Assembly (NCBI GenBank): GCA_963733765.1
Contig: CAVTEI010000007.1
Location: forward strand, 310,001-374,000
DNA from: DATKAS01 sp963733765
Lineage (GTDB): Bacteria > Actinomycetota > Acidimicrobiia > Acidimicrobiales > DATKAS01
Reading direction: 5' to 3'
Length of the DNA: 64,000 bases
Shown here: positions 27,668 to 37,638 of the stretch, in pieces
How the letters are laid out: each line of letters starts with the position of its first letter
Numbering within the stretch: position 1 is the stretch's first letter
Made by a program: the position numbers and the translations under genes
Notes under the pieces: model-generated
Seen by the model: only the letters and a program-made list of their open reading frames with translations
What the model was told of the DNA's origin: nothing
Databases searched by the model: none

Positions 27668-28916
27668 GTGCTGGCGCGCGACGGGCGGTTGCGAGTGGCC
27701 GTGCGACCCTCGTTCTTCCCGGGAGCCTCAGGAGTTTCCGGTGGCGTCGAAAACTATGTGCAGGGTCTCGCGTCTGGGTTGAGTGCGCTTGACGGCGAGG
27801 ACCGGTACGACTTCGTGGGCACGGGTCTGCAGCACGATGCGCTGGCACCGTTTCTCGGCGGCGCGACTTCGTTCGTCACGATCCCTGATGCGCTTCGGTC
27901 GTCTCAGGTCCTGGTCCGCTTCATGGCGACGAGGCCGGGGAGAGCCGCCGTCGCACTGCGACAAAAGGCACGGACGCGGTCGAGTGCGACGCCCGCGCCC
28001 TCGCCCGAAGTCGTGGAGCAGGACACCTATTCGGTCGTCCACTATCCGGCCCCATCGGGTGAGCTCACGAGCCATCCGAGCATCTATCAACCGTGGGACC
28101 TCCAGCACCTTCACTTTCCCGAGTTCTTCCGTCCCGAGCAGCTGCGCGGCCGGGAGGTGTGGCGGATCTGCTCCGAACGCGCGACCTATGTGTTGGTCGC
28201 GTCGACCTTCGTGCGTGACGACGTGATCGCCGCCTACGACGTCGAGCCCGACCGAGTTGCAGTGGTGCCGCCCGGCGTGCCCAGCGCCCTGCACGCAACC
28301 CCTCCGAACGCAGGTCTCGGGGATGTTCCGTTCGCGCTCTATCCGGCGCAGTCCTGGAAGCACAAGAACCACGTGCGCATGCTCGAAGCGATCGCACTGC
28401 TGAAGGCCCGCGGCACCGAGGTTCCGGTCGTCTGTCCGGGGCCACCCAACCCGCACCAGCGAGAGGTCGAGCGCCGAGCGCACGACCTCGGCCTGGATTC
28501 GGTCGTGCGCTTTCCGGGATACGTCACCGATCGGGAGCTCGCGGCGCTCTACCAACAAGCGCGGTGCCTCGTGTTCCCGTCGCTGTTCGAAGGATTCGGC
28601 TTTCCGGTTCTCGAGGCCTTCACCGCGGGACTGCCAGTGACCTGCTCGTCGACCACGTCACTGCCCGAGCTCGCCGGCGACGCCGCGGTCCAGTTCGACC
28701 CGACGGACGTCGAGGCGATGGCAGCTGCGATCGAGCGGATCTGGACGGACGACGCGCTCGAGGGCAGACCTCGTCGTGCGCGGCCATGAGCGCGCGGCCA
28801 CCTACTCGTGGGGTCACCTCGCCCGGTCCTGTCGGGCTTTGTACCGCGCCGCGGCGAGGCAATCGCTCGACGCGACAGACGCGACGCTCCTCGCCGCCGC
28901 CGGCGTGAGCTCGTGA
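27668..28916 (+). CDS. GT4 family glycosyltransferase (one frameshift)
   Basis: About 415 residues after a frame change near 28757-28766. The acceptor loop is PSFFPGASGVSGGVENYVQGLASGL. The donor domain has ALYPAQSWKHKNHVRMLEAIALL and the catalytic CLVFPSLFEGFGFPVLEAFTAGLPVTCSSTTSLPE (E-x7-E), the arrangement of mannosyl- and rhamnosyl-transferases acting on polysaccharide intermediates. The frame after the shift reads ADLVVRGHERAATYSWGHLARSC and ends in a TGA that overlaps the GTG of the next gene, which supports the joined reading. Confidence 0.8.
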
Positions 28917-29807
28917 GGATTTCGCTCATCACTCCGACGCTCAACGCGGCGACCTATCTCGCGGAGGCGCTGTCGAGCGTGCGCGAGCAACAACAGGTCG
29001 CGGTCGAGCATATGGCGGTCGACGGTGGCTCGACCGACGGGACGCTGGAGCTGCTGCACGAGTCCGGCGCGCGTGTGATCTCTGAACCTGACTCGGGCCT
29101 GTACGACGCGATCAACAAGGGCGTGGGCCTGTCCACCGGTGACGTCGTCGGCTTCCTGAACGCCGACGACCTTCTTCCCCTCGGCGCGCTCGAGGCGATC
29201 GTCGACGGCTTCGCCGCGCACCCGAACGCACAGATGGTGTGCGGAGGTTGGGAGGTATTCCGAGACACTGCTGCGGGTATCGAAACAATCGTCAAGGTGC
29301 ACGATCGCGGCGCCAAGACGCTGCGCGAACAGGACATCACCCATGGCGCTCCCATCCTCAACGCGCGGTTCTTTCGCCGGTCGTTCCTCGACCGTGTCGG
29401 CCCGTTCGACACGCGGCTGGCGGAGATGTGCAGACGCCGATCTCCTCATGCGGGTGCTGCACCTCGGCCCCGAGCGCGCGACGGTCGAGCCCGTCGTGTA
29501 CCGCTCACGCGCGCATCCAGGGTCCCTCACCTTTCGCGGCGGCATCGAGATCGACCTCACGGAGGAGAAGCTCGCGCTGTGCACGACTCGCCTCGCGGAG
29601 ACAACTGGTGACCCGCCGCTCCATGCCCGCTACCGGCGCTGGCACAGCTGGGAGGCCGCGTACATGGCCTGGCGGCGCGTGCGGGGCGGACGGGCGCTCG
29701 AGGGCGTGCGCGAGCTGGGCGTGGGAGTGAAGGTGGACCCGGCGCTGCCCGTGGTGGTCGCCGTGCAGGTCGCCCAGCATCTGAGAATGCGAGCGCAGCA
29801 TCGATGA
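28913..29807 (+). CDS. GT2 family glycosyltransferase, WcaA/colanic-acid type (one frameshift)
   Basis: About 298 residues after joining at about 29432. It starts at the GTG of a GTGA overlap: VRISLITPTLNAATYLAEAL, then HMAVDGGSTDGTLELL, EPDSGLYDAINKGVGLSTGDVVGFLNADDLL. The acidic NADD is the metal-binding motif. The SGLYDAMNKG block marks the WcaA-like GT2 subgroup of exopolysaccharide loci. After the shift, CADADLLMRVLHLGPERATVEPVVYRSRAHPGS continues the domain in the expected order. The stop overlaps the ATG of the following GT4 gene. Confidence 0.8.
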
Positions 29808-30875
29808 CCGGGCCGCGAGTGGCGCTCGTCGCGCTCACCACTGCGGGCGCGGCAGGCGAATACGTCGCTGGGTTGGCCGACGCGCTCGGACGGAGAGCGG
29901 TCGTCCGCGTGTGGTTGCCCGACCGCCCGCCGATCACGACCTCGACCGCGGAGCAGCACACGTTCCCGAAACCCGGCACGCGGGGCGCGGTGGCCTGGCA
30001 TGAGGCCTCGTCATGGCTGCATCCGAGCCCGATCGCGAAGGGAGGCGAGGGAGTGGGCTGCTGATGTGGTGCACGTGGTGTTCGGCGAGGGCTATCCCAC
30101 CGCGGCGCGCCTGTGCCGGGACCTCGCGTCCCAAGGGACGACAGCTGTGGCGACGTGGCACGACCCCACGGCGCACGGGCAGCCACTCGACCGGGTGCAG
30201 CATGCAGTTGCCGCCCGCACCATGCGAAGCGTCGCGGGCGTCCACATCCATTGCGCCGAGCTCGTGCCGACCGAGCTCCAGCGGAAGGCCCTCGTCGCCG
30301 AGCATCCCGCCTTCGCGTGTTCGTTGTGCCCAGATCACACGACGACCCTTCCCTTGCGCACCGAGGGCTCGATCATCACGGCCGGGCGCTTCGCTCCGTA
30401 CAAGGGAGTCGACGAGCTGTGCGCGGCCCTCGACGCCTACTGGAGATCGGGCGGGAATCGAGCGTTCGAGGTCGTGGGCCAGGGAAAGGTGCCGAGCTCG
30501 TTGCGCCGCCTCGAGACGAGCTGGCCGACGTCGGTTCGGATCACGAACGACTACGTGAGCGCCACCGAACTCCACCACGCGCTGAGCAAGGCAGCGGTGT
30601 GCGTCATGCCGTACCTGAGCGCCACTCAGTCCGCGTTGCCGTGGCTGGCGCGTATGCATGGCGCCCACCTGATCGCGACCGACGTCGGATGCATCGGTGG
30701 TACGGCGCGCAGATTGGGGGCGCGGGTGGTGCCACCTGGTGACGTCAACAAGCTCGCCGATGCCTTGCACGAGCCGCCGGCGATGTGGACCGACGTCGGC
30801 CGAATGCCCCTTCCGACCTTCGACGTGCTCGCCGACCGCCTCCTCGAGTGGTACCCGACGCTCACAGCGGCGTGA
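29804..30875 (+). CDS. GT4-like glycosyltransferase (one frameshift)
   Basis: About 357 residues after joining frames in a G-rich stretch at 30037-30055. The first frame is an N-terminal Rossmann-like part (VALVALTTAGAAGEYVAGLADALGRR). The second frame contains ADVVHVVFGEGYPTAARLCRDL, the donor domain GSIITAGRFAPYKGVDELCAALDAYW and VCVMPYLSATQSALPWLARMHGAHLIATDVGCIGG. The last segment is the donor-binding loop, but with QSALPWLARM where E-x7-E is usual, so it belongs to a divergent subgroup. The C-terminus overlaps that of the convergent Wzt gene by 14 bases. Confidence 0.7.
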
Positions 30876-32014
30876 CGTGCCCCCGGTGCTCGGCCGCGAC
30901 GATCGGCCCGCCGGCCGCGCCTTCCCCGACGACCAAGCTCGGCTCGAGCGCCACCGTCGTACGGAGGCCTTCGGGGCTCGACACTGACAGCGCGAGCTCA
31001 TAGGTGCCACTGCCGAGTGGCAACGACGGAAGCTCGAACTCGACCGAATAGGAGCGCGCCTCGAGGTCGGCGTGGAGCGAGCCTTCCCAGACGGCGATCG
31101 CATCTCGACGGACCTCGAGCGTGAGCTCGGCGCTGCTGATCGCGGCGGCGACCTCGATCTCGGCATCGATCACGCACGGCCGCCCCGGTTCGAGTGCGTG
31201 GGTGTCGGCCCCATTGAGACGCCAACCGGTCGTCGCGATCACCTTCGGCCCCTCAACCACCACCTGCGCGACATAGGTGTCGACGATGTCCTGCGGTGTG
31301 CCGCTCGCAACCATCAACCCGCCGTCGAACAGGTGCGCCACATCGCAACGCGTGCGGACGGCAGCGAGGTCGTGGCTGACGAGCAGGATGCCGAGCCCCT
31401 TTGAGGCAACCTCCCCGATCTTGTCCAAGCATCGGCGCTGGAACTCCTCGTCTCCCACCGCGAGCACTTCGTCGACGATGAGGATCTCCGGTTCGAGGTG
31501 AGCGGCGACGGCAAAGCCGAGCCGCACCTGCATGCCGCTCGAGTAGTGCTTCACGGGGGTGTCGATGAACCGTTCGACACCAGCGAACTCCACGATCATG
31601 TCGAACTTGCGCCGCACCTCGGCCCGAGACATGCCCAGCACGGCGCCGGAGAAGAAGACGTTCTCGCGTCCGGTGAGGTCGATGTGGAACCCGGTGCCGA
31701 CCTCGAGCAAGCGAGCCGACCCGACCGAAGATCTCGGCGCGGCCTTCTGTCGGTGTGGTGATGCGGGACAGCAGCTTGAGCAGGGTGCTCTTTCCTGCGC
31801 CGTTTCGCCCGATGATCCCGGTGACCTGACCGGCCATCACCTCGAGGTCGACGTGGCGTAGCGCCCAGAAGGGCTCGGCAACCGGCCGCGCGTCGGGGTC
31901 CTTGCGGCGCGGGCGCATCCGGTCGCCGACGACATCGCGAATGCGCCCGCGGCCCGTGACGGTGCGCCGGTAGCGCTTCCCGAGATCCTCGGTGGTGATG
32001 ACCGCGTCGCCCAC
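30862..32014 (-). CDS. wzt: Wzt-type ABC transporter ATP-binding protein with C-terminal carbohydrate-binding domain (one frameshift)
   Basis: About 383 residues after joining near 31720, where GRVGSL continues as LEVGTGFHIDLTGREN. Walker A GRNGAGKSTLL lies in the first frame. The signature YSSGMQVRLGFAVAAHLEPEILIVDEVLAVGDEEFQ with Walker B and the H-loop VSHD follow in the second. Residues from about 255 form a beta-sandwich (VIDAEIEVAA...LTLEVRRDAIAVWEG) like the Wzt C-terminal domain that recognises the finished glycan. With Wzm it exports a lipid-linked polysaccharide across the membrane. Its gene lies three bases after wzm. Confidence 0.88.
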
Positions 32015-32017
32015 GGC

Positions 32018-32875
32018 TCAGAGGATGTCGACGATGGCGCCCTCGGCGCGGCGGAAGTAGCGCACGCCCGTCAGCATCACCACCACCGCAACGAGGGCGG
32101 ACAGCACCAGACCGCCGGGATCGGGCGCCGGGACGTCGGCGAGCATGGCCCATCGGAACCCCTCGACCGCACCCGCCATCGGGTTGAGGTGGTACACCCA
32201 CCGCTGAGCATGGGGGATCGTCGTGACGGCGTACACGACGGGCGTCACGAAGAACCAGAGCTGCATCACGAACGGGAGCGCGAGGCGAAGGTCGCGAAAG
32301 CGAGCGTCGAACGCCGCGAACCAGACGCCGAAACCGAACGCAGCTACAACCGCGAGCAGCACGAAGAGCGGTGCATACACGATCTCCGCGCCGGGCCCGT
32401 CTTGGTAGATCACCATCACGACGGTGGTCGCCAACAACGCAAACCCGAGATCGACGAGCGCGCCGACGATCATCGCGAGCGGCAGATAAAGGCGCGGGAA
32501 GAACACCTTCGTGACGGTGTCGTAGTTCGTCGAGAGGCTGACCCCCGCGAGCGAGACCGACTTCAGGAAGAACTGCCAGAGCACCATCGCCGGAAGCACG
32601 AACAGCGCGTAGGGCAGCCCCTCGACCGGGTTCGAGATGATGCGGCCGAGAAAGATCGCGAAAACAGCGGTGAGCCCGAGCGGCTGGAGGATCGCCCATC
32701 CCGCCCCGACGAACGTCTGCTTGTAGCGCAGGGTGAAGTCGCGCCACACCATGACGCGCAGCAGCTCCCGTGATTGCCACGTCTCGCGCCAGCTGGCTCC
32801 GCCTGCTCCGGCCACGATCTCCGTGCGGCGCGTCGCAGGGGCCGCCACGGGGGGAGCGTTCACGTCAGCCGCCAT
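32018..32875 (-). CDS. wzm: Wzm-type polysaccharide ABC exporter permease
   Basis: 285 residues from the ATG at 32875; the reading to 32986 extends into the preceding gene. The amphipathic N-terminal WRETWQSRELLRVMVWRDFTLRYKQTFVGAGWAILQPL is the ABC-2 permease gate helix region of Wzm/TagG. Six transmembrane helices follow, with VFFPRLYLPLAMIVGALVD and the C-terminal VYHLNPMAGAVEGFRWAML (NPM motif). Together with the next gene it forms an exporter for lipid-linked glycans. Its start overlaps the stop of the GT-C-like gene by about 11 bases. Confidence 0.9.
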   Translation of the reverse strand: MAADVNAPPVAAPATRRTEIVAGAGGASWRETWQSRELLRVMVWRDFTLRYKQTFVGAGWAILQPLGLTAVFAIFLGRIISNPVEGLPYALFVLPAMVLWQFFLKSVSLAGVSLSTNYDTVTKVFFPRLYLPLAMIVGALVDLGFALLATTVVMVIYQDGPGAEIVYAPLFVLLAVVAAFGFGVWFAAFDARFRDLRLALPFVMQLWFFVTPVVYAVTTIPHAQRWVYHLNPMAGAVEGFRWAMLADVPAPDPGGLVLSALVAVVVMLTGVRYFRRAEGAIVDIL

Positions 32876-34104
32876 TTCCGCGCGTGAGCGTAGTGGGAGC
32901 GGTCTGCATGGCCATGTCCTCCCGGATCGCACCCCGGAGCGCGACCTCCGGCTCGCGACGGCGCCCGACGACCTTCTCGAGGGCAACCGCGGCGAAGAGC
33001 GCGACCGCCCATATGGCCTCGGCCCGGTGACGGAACGCGGTGCCCAGATTCCCCTCGGTCAATGCGTAGACGACCACGATCATTGCCCCGTTGACGGCTG
33101 GGAAGGCAAGCCATCGTCGCAGGGGCCACGAGCGAGTGACGCCGTACAGCGCGGCGGCTAGCAGCGGATACCACAAGATCGCCTCGAATCGCGCGAGCCG
33201 GACGCTTGTCGAACCCGCGCTCTCCCAGGGGTATGGCCGAAGCATCACCGCGGGAAACCCGCACGGAAGGTGCTCGATCTTCGCCTCGAAGCCTTGCCGA
33301 CCTCGATCGCACGTCAAGGCACTCGACGCGCCCACGGCGTTCCCCTCACGGCGCTCCTCCAGGCTGGTGGTCGCATCGCGGTAGAAGGAGATGCCAGCGA
33401 CGCCGTAGCCCAAGACGGCCGGCATCACGAGGAGCATGGCGACGCCGAACGTGGCACGTCGCCTGCGATCGGCACCGGGCCCGATCGCCAGCGAGGCCGC
33501 GAGGGCCCAAAGTGCCACCACCGTGCTGTGGTCGCGCAGGTGCGAGAGCAAGACCACGAGCACCACTGTCACGGCAGCGACCGCGATGAAACGCCTGGCC
33601 GAGCCGGACAGCTCGCACACCGCTAACCCCATTCCCGCGACGGTGCACCACACGAACGCGTCCTTCAGCGTGAGCGACGACCAGAGCACCATCGACGGCA
33701 GCACCGCGACGACGATGCCCGCAAAGAGCGCGAAGGGGGGTCGCAGCGCGCGCAGTCCGACGGCTGTGGTCAAGGCGGCCGCCCCTGCACCAGCGATCGC
33801 GACGAGCAGCTGCCCAGCGAGCAGTGTCGTGCCGGTCACGATGAAGACCCCGGTGAGCGGCCAGAGGAACGTGGCGGTGCGGGTGTACAGGTCGCGCTCG
33901 TACGGGTCCCATTGCGCATCGGCACCGGTCGCCTTGTCGTGCGCGAGGTCGAAGAAGAAGCGATCGTCGGCGAACAGCGTCCCGTCGTGCAGGACGTTGA
34001 TGCCGACGGCAACGAACGGCCCGCACCGCGAGCGCGACGATGAACACTGCCAGGATCGGGTGCTCCACCGCCCAGTGCCACAGGCGGCGGAGGTGCGTGC
34101 TCAC
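32865..34104 (-). CDS. Multispanning membrane protein, GT-C-like (one frameshift)
   Basis: About 413 residues after joining near 34020. It begins at a GTG overlapping the upstream stop (VSTHLRRLWHWAVEHPILAVFIVALAVRA). The other frame continues PFVAVGINVLHDGTLFADDRFFFDLAHDKATG, then ten or so hydrophobic helices. The first extracytoplasmic loop contains DDRFFFDLA, similar to the acidic loop of GT-C enzymes. WSSLTLKDAFVW and LPSMVLW are typical of the EpsG/mannosyltransferase-like membrane proteins found in capsule loci. It could transfer a sugar from a polyprenyl carrier or polymerise repeat units. Confidence 0.6.
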
Positions 34105-35409
34105 AGCCGCTCGTACGCGGGGTGACCGCGGCCTTCGATGCCGCCGACGGCGTCGAACACCGAAGCAACGTCACACAACCCCTCGAGTGCGGACCACTCA
34201 GGATGGGCGACCAGGACGGCGACGAGGTCGAAGCCGTCGGCCATGGACGGGCCGATCGGCACCGCCTTCCGAGGTTCGCCGGCGACGTCGAGCTCGTCGA
34301 CGCGCGGGTCGGCGAATTCCACATGGGCACCCGCCTGCGCGAGGAGCTCGGCCACGCGGATCGCGCGCGAGTTGCGCGTGTCGCTCACGCCCGGCTTGAA
34401 CGCGACCCCGAGGCACAGGACGCGCGCTCCGGCCAGCGCGAAACCCCGCCGGTCGGCGAACGCGCGCATCCGGCCGACCACGTAGTCGGCCATTCCCTGG
34501 TTCGTGTCCGCCGCGAGGTCGATGAACTCGGTTCGGAAGTCGAACTCGCGTGCCTTCCACGACAGGTACTGCGGGTCGACGGGGATGCAGTGACCGCCGG
34601 GGCCCACGCCGGGCCGGAACGCTTCGAAGCCAAACGGCTTCGTCGCGGCCGCGTCGATGACCTCCCAGACATCGATGCCCATCCGATGGCACAGCTGCGC
34701 GAGCTCGTTGACCAGCGCGATGTTCACGTTCCGATAGGTGTTCTCGAGGAGCTTCGCCATCTCGGCGGCGGCCGGTGTCGAGACCTGACGCACGCCGCCG
34801 GGCGAGGCCATCAGCGTGCCGAGCACCGCCGCGGCTCGACGCCCGCACTCCTCGGTGACTCCCCCGACGACCTTGGGCGTGGTGGCCACGGTCCACTCGG
34901 CGTTGCCCGGGTCGACGCGCTCGGGGGAGAACGCAAGGTGGAAGTCGACGCCGGCGCGCAACCCGGTTGCCTCGAGCGCAGGGCGGCAGACCTCGGTCGT
35001 GGTGCCTGGATAGGTCGTCGACTGCAGGATGACGAGGACGCCGGACCGCAGCACCTCGGCGACCGACGTGAGCGCGGCGTGCACGTAGGACAGGTCCGGG
35101 GTCTGGTGGCGATCCGCGGGAGTGGGCACGCAGATGAACACGACGTCGACGCCTTCGAGGGAGGCAACGTCCGCGGCCGCGCGGAAGCGCCCCGCGCTCA
35201 CCACCTTCGTGAGACGCGTGTCGGCGATGTCCTCGATCGGGCTTCGCCCCTCGTTCGAGCGCGTCGCAGCGCTCTACGTCGACGTCGAACCCGACGACGC
35301 GGAACCCCACTTCCGCGTGCGCGAGGGCGAGCGGCAGACCGACGTAGCCAAGCCCGACGACGCCCACGACGAGCTCCCGCCGCTCGACCCGATCGTAGAA
35401 ATCAACCAT
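34101..35409 (-). CDS. UDP-sugar 6-dehydrogenase (WecC/UDP-ManNAc or UDP-glucose dehydrogenase family, one frameshift)
   Basis: About 435 residues after a frame change near 35245. The first frame, from ATG 35409, has the NAD-binding GVVGLGYVGLPLALAHAEVGFRVVGFD. The second contains DVVFICVPTPAD, ILQSTTYPGTTTEVCRP, FSPERVDPGN, VVGGVTEECG, AAEMAKLLENTYRNVNIALVNELAQLCHRMGIDVWEVI and GPGGHCIPVDPQYLSWKA with the catalytic cysteine. YPGTTxE, SPERVDPGN and GGHCIPxDP favour the UDP-HexNAc dehydrogenase branch, which makes uronic acids for polysaccharides. The start overlaps the upstream epimerase stop by eight bases. Confidence 0.85.
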
Positions 35410-36360
35410 GGGTGGCGACCCACCAGTCGAGGGTGCAGGCCAGCCCGTCACGCAGCTCGACGCGGGGCTCCCACCCGAGGATCGTGCGAGCGCGCGTGAT
35501 GTCGGGACGACGACGCGGGGCATCTTCGAACGTCGCGCCATAGGCCCGCTCGTAGCTCACGCGTTCGATCTCCGACGTCGAGCCAGTGAGCTCGATGATC
35601 AGCCGCGCCAGCTCGTCGATCGTCGTTTCGACCTCGGTGCCGAGGTTGAACACCGAGCCTTGCGCCTCCGGAGTCCGCGCCGCGCTGAACGGTGCCCGCG
35701 ACCGTGTCGGAGACGTAGGTGAAGCACCGCGATTGCGTGCCGTCTCCGTGCACCGTCAGCGGCTCGCCGGCAAGGGCTTGGCCGAGGAACCTCGCCACCA
35801 CCGATGCCGTAGCCTTGCGGATCGAGGCGGGGCCCATACGCGTTGAAGTACCTCACGATCGCGACGGGAAGGCCAGCCGCAGCGTGCGCGAGCGCGAAGT
35901 GCTCGTCCAACGCCTTGGCGGTGGCGTACGACCAGCGCTGCACGCGCGTCGACCCCAGCACACGCTCGTCGTCCTCCCGCCACGGAACCGCCGTCGACTT
36001 GCCGTAGACCTCGGACGTCGACGCGACAAGCACACGGCGACCGTGCCGGGCACAGGCGTCGAGCACGTGCTCGGTGCCGCGCGTGTTCACTCGCATCGCT
36101 TGCAACGGATCATCCAAGATGTGCTGGACGCCGACGGCCGCGGCGAGGTGAAAGACCTCGTCGGCAGCCTCGACTTCCTTGTCGACCAGATCCGGATCCA
36201 GGATCGAGCCCTCCACGATCCTGACGCCATCGCGCTGCAGGTTCGTGAGCCGGCCCGTGGCGAGGTTGTCGAGGACCGTCACCTCGGCACCTTCGTCGCG
36301 AAGCGCGTCGACGAGATGGGAACCGACGAAGCCGGCGCCTCCGGTCACGAGGGAGCGCAC
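35402..36360 (-). CDS. NAD-dependent nucleotide-sugar epimerase/decarboxylase (extended SDR, two frameshifts)
   Basis: About 319 residues after joins near 35800 and 35664. Start at GTG 36360: MRSLVTGGAGFVGSHLVDAL (NAD-binding GxxGxxG), VLDNLATGRLTNL, LAAAVGVQHILDDP, STSEVYGKS, and the catalytic YATAK (Y-x3-K), then VRYFNAYGPRLDP. The later frames give FLGQALAGEPLTVHGDGTQSRCFTYVSD and FNLGTEVETTIDELARLI. SEVYG with RYFNxYGPR and RxFxYVxD are features of UDP-glucuronate decarboxylases and related epimerases. With the neighbouring dehydrogenase the pathway could supply a uronic acid or pentose donor. It is the first gene of the operon that ends with wzt. Confidence 0.8.
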
Positions 36361-36475
36361 CTCGTCAGGGTACGGCACCGTCCCACGAGCCCACGGCACG
36401 GCTCGCCCGGGTTCGGCCCCGCTTGCCAGGGTTTCGGCCCGGCTTGCCAGAGGTTTCGGCACAGCGCGCCGGGGC

Positions 36476-36481
36476 TACCGT
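36476..36481 (+). promoter_or_regulatory. Candidate leaderless -10 element (TACCGT)
   Basis: TACCGT ends eight bases before the GTG at 36490 with no ribosome binding site. This supports the short form of the glycosyltransferase start. Confidence 0.4.
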
Positions 36482-36489
36482 GCCGACCC

Positions 36490-37638
36490 GTGACTCCCCC
36501 TGTACGCGTCCTGCGCGTGATCGCGCGGATGAACGTCGGGGGGCCGGCCCGCATCGTGGCCGACCTGATGGACGACCTCGATCCGACGCGGTTCGAACAG
36601 CGGCTGCTGACCGGGCGAGTCGGAGCCGACGAGGCCGACGAGCTCGAGCTGCGCCCGAGGTCGTTCGCGGTCACCCGCATCGACGGGCTGGGTCGGGCGC
36701 CGAACCTCCTCGCCGACCCCCAGGCCCTCGCGCGGGTGACCTCGGAGATCCGCACATTCCGCCCGCACATCGTCGAGACGCACACGGCCAAGGCGGGCGT
36801 CATCGGGCGGATCGCCGCGTTCACCGCGCGTGCGCCCGCGACCGTGCACGTCTACCACGGCCATCTCCTGCACGGATACTTCTCGCCGTCGATGACGAAA
36901 GGCGTCGTCGGCATCGAGCGCCTCCTCGCGCGCCGCACGACACGCCTCGTCACTGTCGGCCGTCAAGTGCGCGACGAGCTCGTCGCCGCCCACATCGGGC
37001 GTCCCGATCAGTACGAAGTGATGACGCCCGGTGTCGACCTCACGTTCGGCCGCGACCGGGCGCAGGCGAGGCGTGAGCTCGGGCTTCCGGCCGACGGCGT
37101 CCTCGTCGCGTTCGTCGGCCGCCTGGCCGACGTGAAACGGCCCGATCGGTTCGCCCGCGTCGCTCAGCGAGTCGCGGCCGAACGAGCCGATGTCTCGTTC
37201 GTCGTTGCAGGCGAGGGCAGCGGCCTCGGTGAGCTGCAAACGACCGTCTCTCGATCGCCGGAGCTCCAGGGACGCGTCCACCTCCTCGGTTGGCGGTCGG
37301 ACGTCGCGAACGTGTACGCCGCGGCGGACTTGGTGCTGCTGACCTCTGACAACGAAGGAATGCCGCTGTCTCTCATCGAGGCAGCCGCGGCCGGTCGGCC
37401 GACGGTCACGACGGACGTCGGGAGTGCCGCTGAGGTGGTCGTGAACGGCCAAACGGGCATCGTCTGCCCGATCGACGACGGCGCGTTGGCTCGGGCGGTG
37501 CTCGACCTGTGCGCCGACGACGGGCGGCGCGAGGCGATGGGAGAGGCCGCGATCGAGCGGGCGCGAACCGAGTTCAGTCGCCCTGGCGTCGCCGAACGCG
37601 TGGCAGCGCTCTATGAGAGGTTGAGCGCGATCAGCTGA
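36490..37638 (+). CDS. GT4 family glycosyltransferase
   Basis: 382 residues from GTG 36490. The in-frame reading to 35719 covers the antisense of the epimerase and is rejected. The acceptor loop is ARMNVGGPARIVADLMDDLD, the helix HIVETHTAKAGVIGRIAAF and YHGHLLHGYFS follow, then LVAFVGRLADVKRPDRFARVA, LLGWRSDVANVYAAADLVLLTSDNEGMPLSLIEAAAAGRPTVTTDVG (E-x7-E) and the donor end. ETHTAKAG with HGHxLxGYF is typical of the FucT/CapM-like subgroup in capsule loci. It is intact and monocistronic, and converges with the third CWB2 gene (overlap of eight bases at the stops). Confidence 0.86.
   Translation: MTPPVRVLRVIARMNVGGPARIVADLMDDLDPTRFEQRLLTGRVGADEADELELRPRSFAVTRIDGLGRAPNLLADPQALARVTSEIRTFRPHIVETHTAKAGVIGRIAAFTARAPATVHVYHGHLLHGYFSPSMTKGVVGIERLLARRTTRLVTVGRQVRDELVAAHIGRPDQYEVMTPGVDLTFGRDRAQARRELGLPADGVLVAFVGRLADVKRPDRFARVAQRVAAERADVSFVVAGEGSGLGELQTTVSRSPELQGRVHLLGWRSDVANVYAAADLVLLTSDNEGMPLSLIEAAAAGRPTVTTDVGSAAEVVVNGQTGIVCPIDDGALARAVLDLCADDGRREAMGEAAIERARTEFSRPGVAERVAALYERLSAIS

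Noticed and set aside
32865..32986. Longer start for wzm at 32986
   Set aside because: The extension runs into the preceding gene and is Arg/Ser-rich. ATG 32875 gives the normal Wzm N-terminus.
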